DNA from: Companilactobacillus halodurans
GTDB taxonomy: Bacteria > Bacillota > Bacilli > Lactobacillales > Lactobacillaceae
Direction of reading: 5' to 3'
Assembly: GCF_009600985.1 (NCBI RefSeq)
Contig: NZ_VDFP01000022.1
Location: forward strand, 1-44,009
DNA length: 44,009 nt
Position numbers and translations under genes: made by a program. Each line of letters opens with the position of its first letter. Position 1 is the first letter of the stretch. The notes beneath the pieces are model-generated. The model was not told the origin of the DNA, ran no database searches, and saw nothing but the letters and a program-made list of their open reading frames with translations. This document shows, piece by piece, positions 1 to 9,362 of this stretch.

Positions 1-7
1 CTTGCAT

Positions 8-84
8 CAAGACGAAAAACCTCTTTCATTGTTTGTGGAGAACTCCAATGATACCTGATTTTTTCGTCTTGGTGTTTTTATTTT
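8..84 (+). terminator. Rho-independent terminator, gene to the left of the window
   Basis: A perfect 12-bp inverted repeat (CAAGACGAAAAA at 8-19, TTTTTCGTCTTG at 60-71) is followed by a T-rich tract. The 40-nt loop holds a smaller GGAG-AA-CTCC hairpin. It should end a plus-strand transcript entering from outside the window. Confidence 0.7.
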
Positions 85-173
85 GGAATTTTATTGAAAG
101 TGGCTAACTTGATTATAAAATTCGCCAAATGTTTTTTACTAGCATATTCTCTTCTCCATTTCTAAATTAGATA

Positions 174-213
174 CAAAAAAGGTGCAGACTCTATTAAGAG
201 AATCTGCACCTTA
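174..213 (-). terminator. Terminator after the Cys-rich mini-ORF
   Basis: On the minus strand GGTGCAGA pairs with TCTGCACC (203-210 with 181-188), extended by AGAG/CTCT with a two-base bulge, then six T. It lies 22 nt beyond the stop of the 30-aa ORF and ends the minus-strand unit. No minus-strand gene follows inside the window. Confidence 0.8.
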
Positions 214-234
214 CACGATATTCTGATTTAGTTT

Positions 235-327
235 TTACCTCGAAATCAAGGCAGACAAACCAGTGGACCGCATAAGATGCGTTCCACAACAACAACTGTT
301 TAATTGAATTGAAATTGTGTTTGTCAT
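235..327 (-). CDS. 30-aa Cys-triplet mini-protein or leader peptide
   Basis: Small ORF of 30 codons with a textbook ribosome site (GGAGG at 336-340, 8 nt before ATG). The peptide carries the run LNSCCCGTH near its middle and ends in ISR; it is neither a signal peptide nor a membrane segment. A possible promoter (TTGACA-N17-TAATCT) lies just after the nucleoside hydrolase stop, and a strong terminator follows, so it can be its own transcription unit of about 200 nt. Three consecutive Cys codons recall cysteine-sensing leader peptides, but no regulated gene follows. A Cys/His metal-binding mini-protein is the alternative. Function unknown; the expressed ORF itself is well supported by its signals. 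Confidence 0.6.
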   Translation of the reverse strand: MTNTISIQLNSCCCGTHLMRSTGLSALISR

Positions 328-388
328 AGTTGATTCCTCCGTAATTTATGTTTTGAGATTAGATTAATTTTAATGATTTGTCAAATAA

Positions 389-1327
389 TTATTTGTCATA
401 ACTTTGAATTGAATCAAAGATGAACTTCACAAATGCTTCACGGTCAACGTCTTCAAGTACTTTGATATTATTTTTCTTTTCTGAGTCGACACGACGATCA
501 GGATAAGTCATACCACGATATTGATCATTAGTTAATGAAACATCGATGGAATAGTTTGTGCTCTTGGTGAATAATTCTGGAGCAATCAAACTGATAACAG
601 CGCAGGCATCGTGGATAGGAATTTTAGTCATTCCGATTGAGCTTTCGTGGCCGGCATAAATATCAAGGATTGAACTAGCCATAACGCCGACATGGCCAAG
701 ATCTTTAATCTTAGAAATTTCATCCATTGTCAAGTAGGCCTTGTTTTCAGTTAAATTCAAACCTGAAAGCGTGATGGGAACGCCAGAGTTAAAGACGATA
801 TCCATTGCTTCGGGGTCAACGTAAGCATTGAACTCAGCAGCTAAAGTGATATTCCCTTGAAGAGTTGAACCACCCATGATGTAGATGTGTTCGATGTTTT
901 CTTTGACTTCAGGGAATGTCTTCAATAACAAAGCGACGTTTGTTAGTGGTGCTGTAGCGACTAGATTGATTTTTTCATCGCTTTGAGAAATCTTTTCGTA
1001 CATGTATGTAACGGCGTTATGACTTTCGATTGGATAGTCAGCGCTATTTTCTGGGAAGTCGAAACCGTCCATACCAGTTTTTCCATGGACGTGACTAGCT
1101 GTTTGTATTTGTTTGACTAGTGGGGTTGCTTGGCCAGATGCCAATTGTGCGTGGGAACCTAAAAATGTTAAGAGTTTTTGAGCATTCTTAGTAACATAGT
1201 CCAATTTCACGTTACCACCGACGGTCGTTACACCAATCAAGTCAGCTTTTTCGGGATGTGCAAGTAAAACTGTCAATGCAATCGCATCATCAATACCAGG
1301 ATCACAATCCATAATTACTTTAGTCAT
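389..1327 (-). CDS. Nucleoside hydrolase (inosine-uridine preferring family)
   Basis: 312 aa, normal length for the family. It hydrolyses the N-glycosidic bond of ribonucleosides to free base and ribose in the cytoplasm (salvage). The N-terminal motif DCDPGIDDA (residues 7-15) is the calcium-binding signature of IunH/Rih enzymes, and the ATAPLTNVALLL segment and a C-terminal HDACAV motif with the family His also fit. The ATG is preceded by GAGGTAAGGA. It lies 12 nt after the MarR gene and is probably cotranscribed with it. Exact base specificity cannot be read from sequence. Confidence 0.92.
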   Translation of the reverse strand: MTKVIMDCDPGIDDAIALTVLLAHPEKADLIGVTTVGGNVKLDYVTKNAQKLLTFLGSHAQLASGQATPLVKQIQTASHVHGKTGMDGFDFPENSADYPIESHNAVTYMYEKISQSDEKINLVATAPLTNVALLLKTFPEVKENIEHIYIMGGSTLQGNITLAAEFNAYVDPEAMDIVFNSGVPITLSGLNLTENKAYLTMDEISKIKDLGHVGVMASSILDIYAGHESSIGMTKIPIHDACAVISLIAPELFTKSTNYSIDVSLTNDQYRGMTYPDRRVDSEKKNNIKVLEDVDREAFVKFIFDSIQSYDK

Positions 1328-1339
1328 TAAATCCTTACC

Positions 1340-1762
1340 TCACTTTTTTAATTTTTGGGGAATTTTTTTCAGAGCGTGAACAAAGCTGTGTCGTTCCAAA
1401 GTACCTAAGGTCGAAAGAATTTTCTGATTGTTCTCATCCATAAAATTTTCGATTGCAGTCTGCATTTCCTTAGCTTTGTCAGACAAAGTTATTTGTTTTA
1501 AACGTGAGTCGTTTTTTTGATAACGGCGCAAAATCAAACCATTTTTTTCCATAGTCTTTAAAATATTGGTCGCTGTCGGACGCCTGATATTGAATTCTTT
1601 TTCAATATCTTTTTGATAAGAATTCTCTTGTTTAGAGTTAGCTAAGTAGTAAATGATTTGAACTTGATTGCCAGTCAATCCATACTTGCTAGCAAATTTA
1701 TTGATGTCGCGAGAAATCTCATTTGACGCCACTTTAATCAAACGGGCTACGTCACTCGTCAT
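1340..1762 (-). CDS. MarR-family transcriptional regulator
   Basis: 140 aa winged-helix regulator. The central part has the MarR pattern: helix rich in polar residues, then IRRPTATNILKTMEKNGLI (recognition helix) and a wing around RRYQKNDSRLKQITLS. The start was set at ATG 1762, which has AAGGAGG five bases upstream; an in-frame ATG at 1783 lacks a ribosome site. It is transcribed with the nucleoside hydrolase and diverges from the NAD(P)-binding protein at 1982, so control of one or both promoters in the 1763-1981 gap is likely. Ligand unknown. Confidence 0.9.
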   Translation of the reverse strand: MTSDVARLIKVASNEISRDINKFASKYGLTGNQVQIIYYLANSKQENSYQKDIEKEFNIRRPTATNILKTMEKNGLILRRYQKNDSRLKQITLSDKAKEMQTAIENFMDENNQKILSTLGTLERHSFVHALKKIPQKLKK

Positions 1763-1981
1763 AAAAACCTCCTTGGAGCACATTGATACAAAGTAATTAT
1801 AACATTATGTCTTGATGGAATAAGTCCTGGCGTGAATACTAAAAGTCAATTTAACCCTGTTCGATTTTTATCTTTTTATCAGCGTTATAATTATCACGGA
1901 GTTAGTGAGGAGAATTCTTTGTATAAAAGCTAAAACTCACTTATATTTGACTATATAAACTACACACAGGGGGAAAAATAA

Positions 1982-2626
1982 ATGGCTAAAGTTTTAATTT
2001 TAGGAGCTAATGGAAAAATTGCTCGTCTAGCTGAACATATTTTTGTAGATACGACCGATTCTGATTTACGTTTGTATCTTAGAGAAGCTGGCCGTCTAAG
2101 AGATTTTGCGGATTCGCACACTTTAGTTGAAGCTGTTGAAGGCGATGCTACTGATGTTCAAACATTGATTGAAGCAATGAAAGATGTTGATGTTGTTTAT
2201 GCTAATTTGGCTGGCAGCAATATCGAAGCTCAAGCTCATGCTGTTGTTGAAGCAATGCATGCTGAAAATAAGACTCGTTTGATTTGGATTTCAACATTGG
2301 GTATTTATGATGAAGTACCCGGTAAATTTGGCGAATGGAACAAGAAGACTTTAGGCGACTACATTACAAATTACGCAGCTGCCGCTAAGGTAATTGAGGA
2401 TTCGGATCTTGATTACACCATTATTCGTCCAGCTTGGTTAACTGATAAGCCAGAAGTTGACTACGAAGTAACTAAGAAAGGCGAACAATTCAAGGGAACT
2501 GAAGTTTCAAGAAGGTCAGTTGCTCAAGTCGTCGTTGATATTACACAAGATCCTGATAAATATAAGAAAGAATCAATTGGTCTTAACAAGCCTAATACTG
2601 ATGGCGACAAACCAGCTTGGTATTAA
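1982..2626 (+). CDS. NAD(P)-binding Rossmann protein, NmrA/SDR-like
   Basis: 214 aa. The N-terminus VLILGANGKIARLAE holds the GxxGxxA dinucleotide-binding loop of atypical short-chain dehydrogenases; LIWISTLGIYDEVPG and YTIIRPAWLTD match the core of NAD(P)H-binding proteins of the YwnB/NmrA type. Such proteins are redox-sensing or quinone/flavin reductase-like, and the substrate cannot be named. It is preceded by AGGGGGA and stands divergent to the marR gene, a common pairing for stress-induced oxidoreductases. Confidence 0.82.
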   Translation: MAKVLILGANGKIARLAEHIFVDTTDSDLRLYLREAGRLRDFADSHTLVEAVEGDATDVQTLIEAMKDVDVVYANLAGSNIEAQAHAVVEAMHAENKTRLIWISTLGIYDEVPGKFGEWNKKTLGDYITNYAAAAKVIEDSDLDYTIIRPAWLTDKPEVDYEVTKKGEQFKGTEVSRRSVAQVVVDITQDPDKYKKESIGLNKPNTDGDKPAWY

Positions 2627-2697
2627 TTTTTGATAGTTTGAAAAAGGATGTTTACAAATAGTATGCATCCTTTTTCCTATATAAAGGAGAAAATAAA

Positions 2698-3627
2698 ATG
2701 GTTAAACGATTGATCAGCGCTAATACCAGTGAGATGCTAAAAATGAATGGCTCACAGTTGAAACAAAGCATCAAAGCTAGTGAGGGTCGAGTAGTCTTAA
2801 GTGAAAATGTGGCTTTACATGAACCACTCGATGGCATTACGACTTCTGAAATTGCGGCTAGTTTTGGGGCAGATTTAATATTGCTAAATGCCTTAGACGT
2901 TTTAAATCCAATAATCTTAGGTCTTTATCCAGATGAGAATAATTTGCAAACAGCTAAAGCTCACCATGATGGTCAAAGCATCAAACGACTCCAAAAATTA
3001 GTTGGTCGTCCAATTGGTGTCAACTTAGAACCAGTTGATCCAGATGCCAAAATGGCAGAAGACAAAACCGTTATTCCAGAAGGTCGCATGGCAAGCAAAA
3101 GGACTTTACAAGAGGCTGAGAACTTAGGCTTTAATTTTGTCGTTTTGACTGGTAATCCTGGGACTGGCGTGACGAATCAACAGATTGCTAAAAATATCAA
3201 GGTTGCTAAAGAAGTATTTTCTGGATTAATAATTGCTGGTAAAATGCATGGGGCCGGCGTTGATGAAGCTGTCGTCAGTGAAGATTCAGTACATGAATTT
3301 TTAGAAGCCGGTGCTGATGTCATTTTAGTTCCAGCAGTCGGAACAGTGCCCGGTTTTAGTGATAATGAATTGCAAAAAATCGTTCAATTAGCTCATAAAA
3401 AAGGTGCTTTAGTGATGAGTACGATTGGAACTAGTCAAGAAGGTTCAGGCAAAGAATTCATACAAAACGTGGCAATTAGGAATAAAATTGCCGGAGTTGA
3501 TATTCAACATATCGGTGACGCCGCTTGGGGAATTCAATCTCCATTTGAGAATATCTATGCTTTAAGCAAAACTATTCGTGGTGAACGGCATGCGATTGCC
3601 CGGATGGCCAGGTCAATAAATCGATAA
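2698..3627 (+). CDS. TIM-barrel protein resembling PEP mutase/isocitrate lyase fold
   Basis: 309 aa. Repeating beta-alpha units are visible, with strands such as GADLILLNALDVL, RPIGVNLEPVD, FNFVVLTGNP, FSGLIIAGKM and GADVILVPAVGTVP. The phosphate-site-like glycine-rich loops and conserved acidic residues suggest a barrel enzyme related to phosphoenolpyruvate mutase-like proteins that are often annotated only as hypothetical. Reaction unknown. It has a good ribosome site (AAAGGAG) and its own terminator and sits alone, 70 nt after the Rossmann protein. Confidence 0.6.
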   Translation: MVKRLISANTSEMLKMNGSQLKQSIKASEGRVVLSENVALHEPLDGITTSEIAASFGADLILLNALDVLNPIILGLYPDENNLQTAKAHHDGQSIKRLQKLVGRPIGVNLEPVDPDAKMAEDKTVIPEGRMASKRTLQEAENLGFNFVVLTGNPGTGVTNQQIAKNIKVAKEVFSGLIIAGKMHGAGVDEAVVSEDSVHEFLEAGADVILVPAVGTVPGFSDNELQKIVQLAHKKGALVMSTIGTSQEGSGKEFIQNVAIRNKIAGVDIQHIGDAAWGIQSPFENIYALSKTIRGERHAIARMARSINR

Positions 3628-3633
3628 AAAAAG

Positions 3634-3666
3634 ACATCCACTTTCTGAAAAGTGGGTGTTTTTTTA
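3634..3666 (+). terminator. Terminator of the TIM-barrel gene
   Basis: ACATCCACTTT (3634-3644) pairs with AAAGTGGGTGT (3649-3659) apart from one G-T pair, followed by seven T. Confidence 0.88.
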
Positions 3667-3910
3667 TTTTGCGATTAATTTAGTAATAAAAATAAAAAAA
3701 TATAGTTCATTTTTAAAAAAGCAAGCGAAAATGGCAGAAGTTACCAAAATGACACAAACTTTACTTAATGCTTCTGGATATTTGTCGAAGAAGAAATATA
3801 AATTTTTCTATTAATTAAATAAATTCAAAATGTAGATGTTAAATTAATCAAAATCTGTATACAAAAAATACATAACCCTCTGGTAAATTCTTTTTCACGG
3901 AGGAATGAAA

Positions 3911-4987
3911 ATGAAAAACAAAGTAATTTTATCAAGTCTTTTACTATTGGTTGCAACTTCTTTGGTAGGTTGCTCAAATACTAAACAAGCTGCTGTTTCT
4001 GACGATTGGGCAACGATTGAAAAGCAAGCTAAAAAAGAGGGTAAGTTGGCATCCGTTGGTATGCCTGACACTTGGGCTAACTGGATTGGCACTTGGAAAG
4101 ATATTAAGAGTAAGTATGGTGTCAAACAAACTGATACTGATATGAACAGTGCTGAAGAAATTCAAAAGTTCAAAACAGAAGGTAAAAAAGGGACAGCTGA
4201 TATTGGTGACGTAGGGATGAACGTGGCACCAACAGCTAAATCAAAAGGTGTTCTAGCTAAGTATAAAGGTAAGTATTGGAAGGATATTCCAGGATGGGCT
4301 AAAGATAACGATGGTTATTGGTCAACTGGATATACAGGAACAATTGCTTTTATTACCGACAAGAAAAATGTTAAAGTAGGCGATGCACCAAAATCATGGG
4401 CTGACATCAAGAGTGGAAAATATAAAGTTTCCGTAGGTGATCCAACTGGTGGTGCTCAAAGTCAATACGCTATTTTGGCTGTTGCTTCAACTATGGGTGG
4501 TAATGAAAAGAATATTAAACCAGGTTTGAAATACTTTGCTGATTTGAACAAGCAAGGCCGTCTATCAACAGTTGAAGCTAACGTTCAAAACTTGAAAAAA
4601 GGTGAAGTAGACGTTGCTATCATGTGGGACTTCAATGCCTTGAACTATCGTCACTTAATCGATGAAAAGAGATACGAAGTAACTATTCCTAGTGAAGGTA
4701 GCGTTATGAGTGGCTACTCACAAATCATCAATAAAAATGCTCCACATCCTTACGCTGCTAGATTAGCTCGTGACTACATCCTTTCAGATGAAGGTCAAAC
4801 TAACTTAGCCAAAGGATACGCAAGACCAATTCGTGAAAATGTTAAATTGCCAAAAGAAGTTGAAAACAACTTGTTGCCAGATAGTGCCTACAAACATATC
4901 TATCACGTAAAAGACAACAATGTTTGGAATAAGACAACTTTAAAAATTGGACAATTGTGGCAAACTGACGTTCAAAGCAAGAGGTAA
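3911..4987 (+). CDS. ABC transporter substrate-binding lipoprotein
   Basis: 358 aa extracellular solute-binding protein of the iron/polyamine/phosphosugar (AfuA/PotD-like, type 2) fold. Signal peptide with lipobox LVGC, so the mature protein is anchored at its Cys. The start is ATG 3911, because GGAGG at 3898-3903 is too close to the upstream ATG 3905. Segments such as SVGDPTGGAQSQYAILAV and GEVDVAIMWDFNAL are typical of this family. It opens an operon with two permeases and an ATPase. Ligand not readable; the phosphatase-like genes at the end of the operon suggest a phosphorylated organic compound. Confidence 0.88.
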   Translation: MKNKVILSSLLLLVATSLVGCSNTKQAAVSDDWATIEKQAKKEGKLASVGMPDTWANWIGTWKDIKSKYGVKQTDTDMNSAEEIQKFKTEGKKGTADIGDVGMNVAPTAKSKGVLAKYKGKYWKDIPGWAKDNDGYWSTGYTGTIAFITDKKNVKVGDAPKSWADIKSGKYKVSVGDPTGGAQSQYAILAVASTMGGNEKNIKPGLKYFADLNKQGRLSTVEANVQNLKKGEVDVAIMWDFNALNYRHLIDEKRYEVTIPSEGSVMSGYSQIINKNAPHPYAARLARDYILSDEGQTNLAKGYARPIRENVKLPKEVENNLLPDSAYKHIYHVKDNNVWNKTTLKIGQLWQTDVQSKR

Positions 4988-4993
4988 TCATTG

Positions 4994-5830
4994 ATGAAAT
5001 TAAGTTTAAAAAACAGATTTTTATTACTGTTTGTTTTACTAATTTGCATAGTGTTAATTTTTCCAATCGGAGTCATGATCCTATCTAGTTTTAGTTCTCA
5101 GGATGGTTCATTTGGGGTAATGAATTATCAAGAATTGTTTACTAACCCTTACTATAAAAAAGCAATCTCAAATAGTTTGCTTTTATCAATGACGGCCGCT
5201 TTAGTAAGTGAAATTGTCGCCGTTATTGGTGCGTGGTCGTTAACAAAAATTTCTGATTCAGCTAAAGAATCTTTAGTAACAGTTTTGAATCTAGCTTCCA
5301 GTTTTGCTGGTGTACCCTTGGCTTTCTCTTTGATTATTTTGTTGGGGAATTCAGGTGTCATCAATGCTATTTCTAAAGCGATGCACTTTAGTTTGACCGG
5401 TTCGCTTAATTTGTATTCGTGGGTCGGCTTGATTATTGCCTATTCGTTTTTTGAAATACCTTTGGGGATGTTGTTCTTGTATCCAATTTTTGAAGAATTA
5501 GATAACGGTTGGAAAGAGGCATCAGAAACCTTAGGAGCTAGCAACTGGTTCTTCATTAAAAAGGTTATTTATCCAATTCTTTTGCCAGGATTAATCGAAA
5601 CGCTTTTGATTCTTTTTGCGAATGCGATGGGAACTTATGAAACAGCTTTTGCTTTAACGGGAAATAAGATAACTTTGATTTCAACGATTATCGGATCATT
5701 AATCGGTGGCGAATTAGATTCAAACGTTCCTTTAGCTTGTGCTTTATCAGTCGTCTTTGGATTAACGATGGTCATCTTAGTGATTTTAGGTAATCTTGTA
5801 GTAAAAAAACGGACCTCTACGGAAAGGTGA
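4994..5830 (+). CDS. ABC transporter permease (first)
   Basis: 278 aa membrane protein with about six helices. The EAA loop is visible as LGASNWFFIKKVIYPILLPG, which contacts the ATPase. The start was taken at ATG 4994; a TTG three bases earlier is possible. It lies only 6 nt behind the binding protein and forms the translocation pore with the next gene. It belongs to the binding-protein-dependent permeases of the PotB/CysT group. Confidence 0.88.
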   Translation: MKLSLKNRFLLLFVLLICIVLIFPIGVMILSSFSSQDGSFGVMNYQELFTNPYYKKAISNSLLLSMTAALVSEIVAVIGAWSLTKISDSAKESLVTVLNLASSFAGVPLAFSLIILLGNSGVINAISKAMHFSLTGSLNLYSWVGLIIAYSFFEIPLGMLFLYPIFEELDNGWKEASETLGASNWFFIKKVIYPILLPGLIETLLILFANAMGTYETAFALTGNKITLISTIIGSLIGGELDSNVPLACALSVVFGLTMVILVILGNLVVKKRTSTER

Positions 5831-5838
5831 ATTAAGAA

Positions 5839-6615
5839 ATGATGAAAAAAGCTCTTCCTAGAGTAATCTTAGGAATAATATTCGTTTATCTGTTATTGCC
5901 AATACTTGCAACATTAGTTTACTCGTTGTCGACTTCTTGGGTAGATACATTGTTACCTGAAGGTCTGACATTAAAATGGTACGTTCAATTGGTCGGCAAT
6001 ACAGAATTCTTAATGGTAATCTTTCGTTCATTAGTTTTGTCGGTAATAACGACAATAGTCGGTTTAGCTATTTTTGTGCCGATGACCTTTTATTTGAGCG
6101 TCTACAATCAGAAGTTAAAATCAAAAATGAGATTTGTTACGATGCTTCCATTTATCATTCCGGGAATCATCTTGGTAACCGGGTTGATTCAACTATACGG
6201 CGAATTGCCAGTTCCTAAAATCGTGATTTTGATTTTGGTATTGTCCGTTATGAGTTTGCCTTTGGTTTATCAATGTTTATCAAATGTCTTTATTTCAAAA
6301 GATTTCAAGTCGATGTTTGAGCAGTCGCAACTTTTGGGATACGGTCCTGTGAAATCATTTATCAATGTTGTTTTGCCTAATATCAAGACAGGCTTGATAA
6401 TTGCTACTTTATTATTATTTGCTACCGGATTTGGAGATTTCGTTTTGACAAATCTCTTCTTAGGTGGAAATTACGTAACATTAAAAATTTATATGTATCG
6501 ACTTATGCAAGTCAACGGTAATGCTGGAAGCGTCTTGACAATCATCTACTTCATTATGTTAAGCGTTCTTTCATTGATTTTGATTAAAACGACACGTAAG
6601 TCTAAGAAGGGTTAA
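5839..6615 (+). CDS. ABC transporter permease (second)
   Basis: 258 aa, six predicted helices, with an EAA-type loop around LGYGPVKSFINVVLPNIKTG. Shorter than its partner and of PotC type. Starts 8 nt after the first permease and ends 4 nt before the ATPase, so tightly cotranscribed. Confidence 0.88.
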   Translation: MMKKALPRVILGIIFVYLLLPILATLVYSLSTSWVDTLLPEGLTLKWYVQLVGNTEFLMVIFRSLVLSVITTIVGLAIFVPMTFYLSVYNQKLKSKMRFVTMLPFIIPGIILVTGLIQLYGELPVPKIVILILVLSVMSLPLVYQCLSNVFISKDFKSMFEQSQLLGYGPVKSFINVVLPNIKTGLIIATLLLFATGFGDFVLTNLFLGGNYVTLKIYMYRLMQVNGNAGSVLTIIYFIMLSVLSLILIKTTRKSKKG

Positions 6616-6619
6616 ATTC

Positions 6620-7627
6620 ATGAGTGAATTTTTAAAAATTGAAAAACTTCAAGTAAAATTTGGAAAAGACACTGTTATCGACGATTTAAATTTGACGATT
6701 CCAGAGAATGCTATCACGGTCTTTTTGGGACCCAGTGGTAGTGGTAAGACGACAGTTCTGCGGTCAATTTCAGGATTGAACCAGAACGCAACTGGAAAAA
6801 TTTTGCTAGATGGTCAAGATATTTCACAATTACCCGTTAATAAAAGAAATATCGGCGTTATCTTCCAATCGTATGCTTTGTTCCCCAATATGACGGTTTT
6901 TGATAATGTTGCTTATGGTTTGCGCGCTAAAAAAGTTGCCAAAAAAGAAATCATTCAACGGGTTAAAGAGATGCTGTCTTTAGTTGACTTGGATAAAAAG
7001 GCTAATAGTTATCCTGATGACTTATCTGGTGGTCAAAAGCAACGTGTTGCCATCGCTCGTTCGATGATTATGAAGCCAAAATTGTTGCTTTTAGATGAAC
7101 CTTTAAGTGCCTTAGATGCAAAAATAAGAGTGGAATTACGTAATCAAATTCGCAAGTATCAACAAAAACTGGGGATTACGATGATTTTTGTCACGCACGA
7201 TCAATCTGAAGCAATGGCAATTGCCGATAACGTGGTGGTGATTTCTGACGGTAAAATCCAACAACAAGGTTCACCAGATGAAATTTACAAGAAGCCAAGC
7301 AATGAATTTATGGCAACCTTTATCGGTGAGCACAATTTATTCTCCAAAGAACAATTAGAACAATTGGGGATGAAGGATTTAGCTACAGATAAAAAATATT
7401 TGATTAGACCAGAAGCAATTCAATTGTCTGACGATGCAAGCGATAATCTTAAATGCCAAGGTGAAATCGTTGAAGTAGTCAATTTGGGTAATCGAGTGCA
7501 GTATGTTTTTTCAGTGAACGACATTGAATTAAAAATCGAAGCGCTCAATCAAAATAAACCATTTGAAAAAGGTATGAAAACAACTGTTTATATCAATAAG
7601 CAAGATATTTATCAGGTGGAACCATAA
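6620..7627 (+). CDS. ABC transporter ATP-binding protein
   Basis: 335 aa. Walker A GPSGSGKTT (37-45), signature LSGGQKQRVAIARS, Walker B LLLLDEPLSALDA and the switch His in TMIFVTHDQSEA are all present, so catalytically intact. The C-terminal third is a TOBE-type regulatory domain, typical of the PotA/FbpC group. Its stop overlaps the next start (TAATG), indicating translational coupling to the broken PHP gene. Confidence 0.93.
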   Translation: MSEFLKIEKLQVKFGKDTVIDDLNLTIPENAITVFLGPSGSGKTTVLRSISGLNQNATGKILLDGQDISQLPVNKRNIGVIFQSYALFPNMTVFDNVAYGLRAKKVAKKEIIQRVKEMLSLVDLDKKANSYPDDLSGGQKQRVAIARSMIMKPKLLLLDEPLSALDAKIRVELRNQIRKYQQKLGITMIFVTHDQSEAMAIADNVVVISDGKIQQQGSPDEIYKKPSNEFMATFIGEHNLFSKEQLEQLGMKDLATDKKYLIRPEAIQLSDDASDNLKCQGEIVEVVNLGNRVQYVFSVNDIELKIEALNQNKPFEKGMKTTVYINKQDIYQVEP

Positions 7628-8473
7628 TGTTTGATAAAGACTTGCCAACTGATTTGAAAACTTGGAACGGACACACTCATACGGAATTTTGCCCTCACGG
7701 ATCAAGAGAAGACACGGAGCTGTTTATCCAACAAGCCATTCAAAGTGGTTTTAAAACTTATACCATCACCGAACATTTTCCCATGCCAAAGGAATTTTAT
7801 GAAAATGTTGCAGGTTCAAAACATGCCATTGAAACTGCAGCAATGCAATTTTCAGAATTGCCAGCGTATTTTGAAAAGATGAATTATTTAAAAGCTAAAT
7901 ATGCCGATAAAATCAAGATTTTAATTGGTTTTGAAGTAGATTATTTTGAGGAATTTCGTGATTGGACCGAATCGATGCTAGCAAAATACGCCGATGAAAT
8001 TGATGATGCTATTTTGTCTGTTCATTTTCTGCCCACTGATCATGGTTTAAGAGCCGTTGATGATAGTTTTGGGTGTCTTATACGAATATGAAACACCTGT
8101 TAAATTGGCTAACGCTTATTTAAAAATGGTTTTGCAAGCTATCAAGTGGGAAAGTGCTTATAAGCCAAAACGCTATGGTCATATCACGCTTTATCGTAAA
8201 TGGATTAAGAAACTTCCTGAAAATACTGTCTGGGAAGATGATGTAACTAAGTCACTGATTGATGAAATTTTAAATCTAATATCTTCTAAAAATGAGCTGT
8301 TAGATTGCAATATGTCTGGAATCAATCGCAAGACGCAACAAGAACCTTCGCCATACATGGAAATTATTAAAATTGCCAAATCAAAAAATATCCGTTTAGT
8401 TTATGGAGCTGATGTTCATGAATCAATCAACGTTGCACAAGGATACCAAGAATTTTTAGAAATAGGGGATTAA
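7627..8473 (+). pseudogene. PHP-domain phosphatase (HisJ-like), frameshifted
   Basis: The first 148 codons encode a PHP phosphoesterase beginning WNGHTHTEFCPHG (metal-binding His pairs), then EHFPMP and GFEVDYFEE. Frame 1 runs into a stop at 8089-8091; the rest of the family sequence (LYEYETPVKLANAYL to the end, with GADVHE) continues in frame 2. Removing one base in the run TTTTGGG at 8067-8073 restores a single protein of about 281 aa, normal for histidinol-phosphatase-like PHP proteins. No other histidine genes are near, so a phosphatase for the ABC substrate is more likely than HisK. Either a real single-base insertion or a sequencing error. Confidence 0.85.
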
Positions 8474-8477
8474 CCAC

Positions 8478-9335
8478 ATGCACTTGTATACTAGTAAAGA
8501 CAAGGCTTTTAAAATTTGCTAGCTGACTGATATTCATTTAGGCGAATATCCACTGACAGAAAATGATTTAAAGACTCTTGCTGGAATCAAAAAAGTTTTG
8601 AGCGAGAATACATTTGATTTAATCATGATTACTGGCGACTTGATCTGGGGCAAAGAAAATGAAGCTCCTCGTGATAGTCTCAAAGAACTGTATGATTTGT
8701 TGAATACATTTGATGTTCCGGTCGCAATCACTTATGGAAATCATGATACCGAAGGGATGTATAACCGCAAGTATCTACGTGATTTTGAAAGTCATTTGAA
8801 GCATCTAGCTGTTCGCGATAATAGATATATCGTTAATGACCGCGAGAATTATACTTTGAATATTTTCGACGAAGAAACCGATAAATTAGTTAACGTCTTG
8901 TACGTTTGGGATAGTGGCGACTATTTTAAAGACCCAAAAGTTAGTCAATATGCAGCAATCGGTCGTCATCAAATTGATTGGTATATTGAAACTTCAAAAA
9001 AATATTCGAATAGAACTTTTGACGTTGGCTTCATGCATATTCCATTGCCAGAGTATAAAGAAGTTGATAAAGAACAAGTTTCAGGTAGTTATGATGAGAA
9101 AGTTTGCTCTGCAGATATTAATTCAGGCTTATTTTATGAAATTGTTAATTTTGGAAAAATAAAAGCCTTGTTTGCAGGACATGATCACGATAACAACTTC
9201 TCGGGTACTTGGAATAACGTATCTCTAAATTATGGTAACGTTACAGGTTATAATACATACGGGCATCTAGAACGAGGAGTGCTACAAATCGACTTGTATA
9301 ACGATAAAATTGAACGTAAAATTATCAATTTTTAG
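8478..9335 (+). pseudogene. Metallophosphoesterase with in-frame amber stop
   Basis: The reading frame from ATG 8478 carries the family start KI-x-x-LTDIHLG, but the codon before LTDIH is TAG (8520-8522) where the family usually has Gln (CAG), a one-base change. Downstream the frame is open for 271 codons with GNHD and GHDHDNNFSG metal motifs. Re-initiation at 8598 would give 245 aa but without the first metal-binding Asp-x-His, so an active enzyme is unlikely unless the stop is read through. Last gene of the ABC operon, 4 nt after the PHP pseudogene. Confidence 0.85.
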
Positions 9336-9362
9336 TACAATATGTAACGACAATAAAATAGG

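Noticed and set aside
2652..2837. 61-codon ORF, minus strand
   Set aside because: Lies over the start of the TIM-barrel gene in another frame, no ribosome site, unnatural composition.
3731..3814. 27-codon ORF upstream of the ABC operon
   Set aside because: No Shine-Dalgarno sequence before its ATG and no recognisable product; the region more likely holds the operon promoter (a TATACA stretch near 3859).
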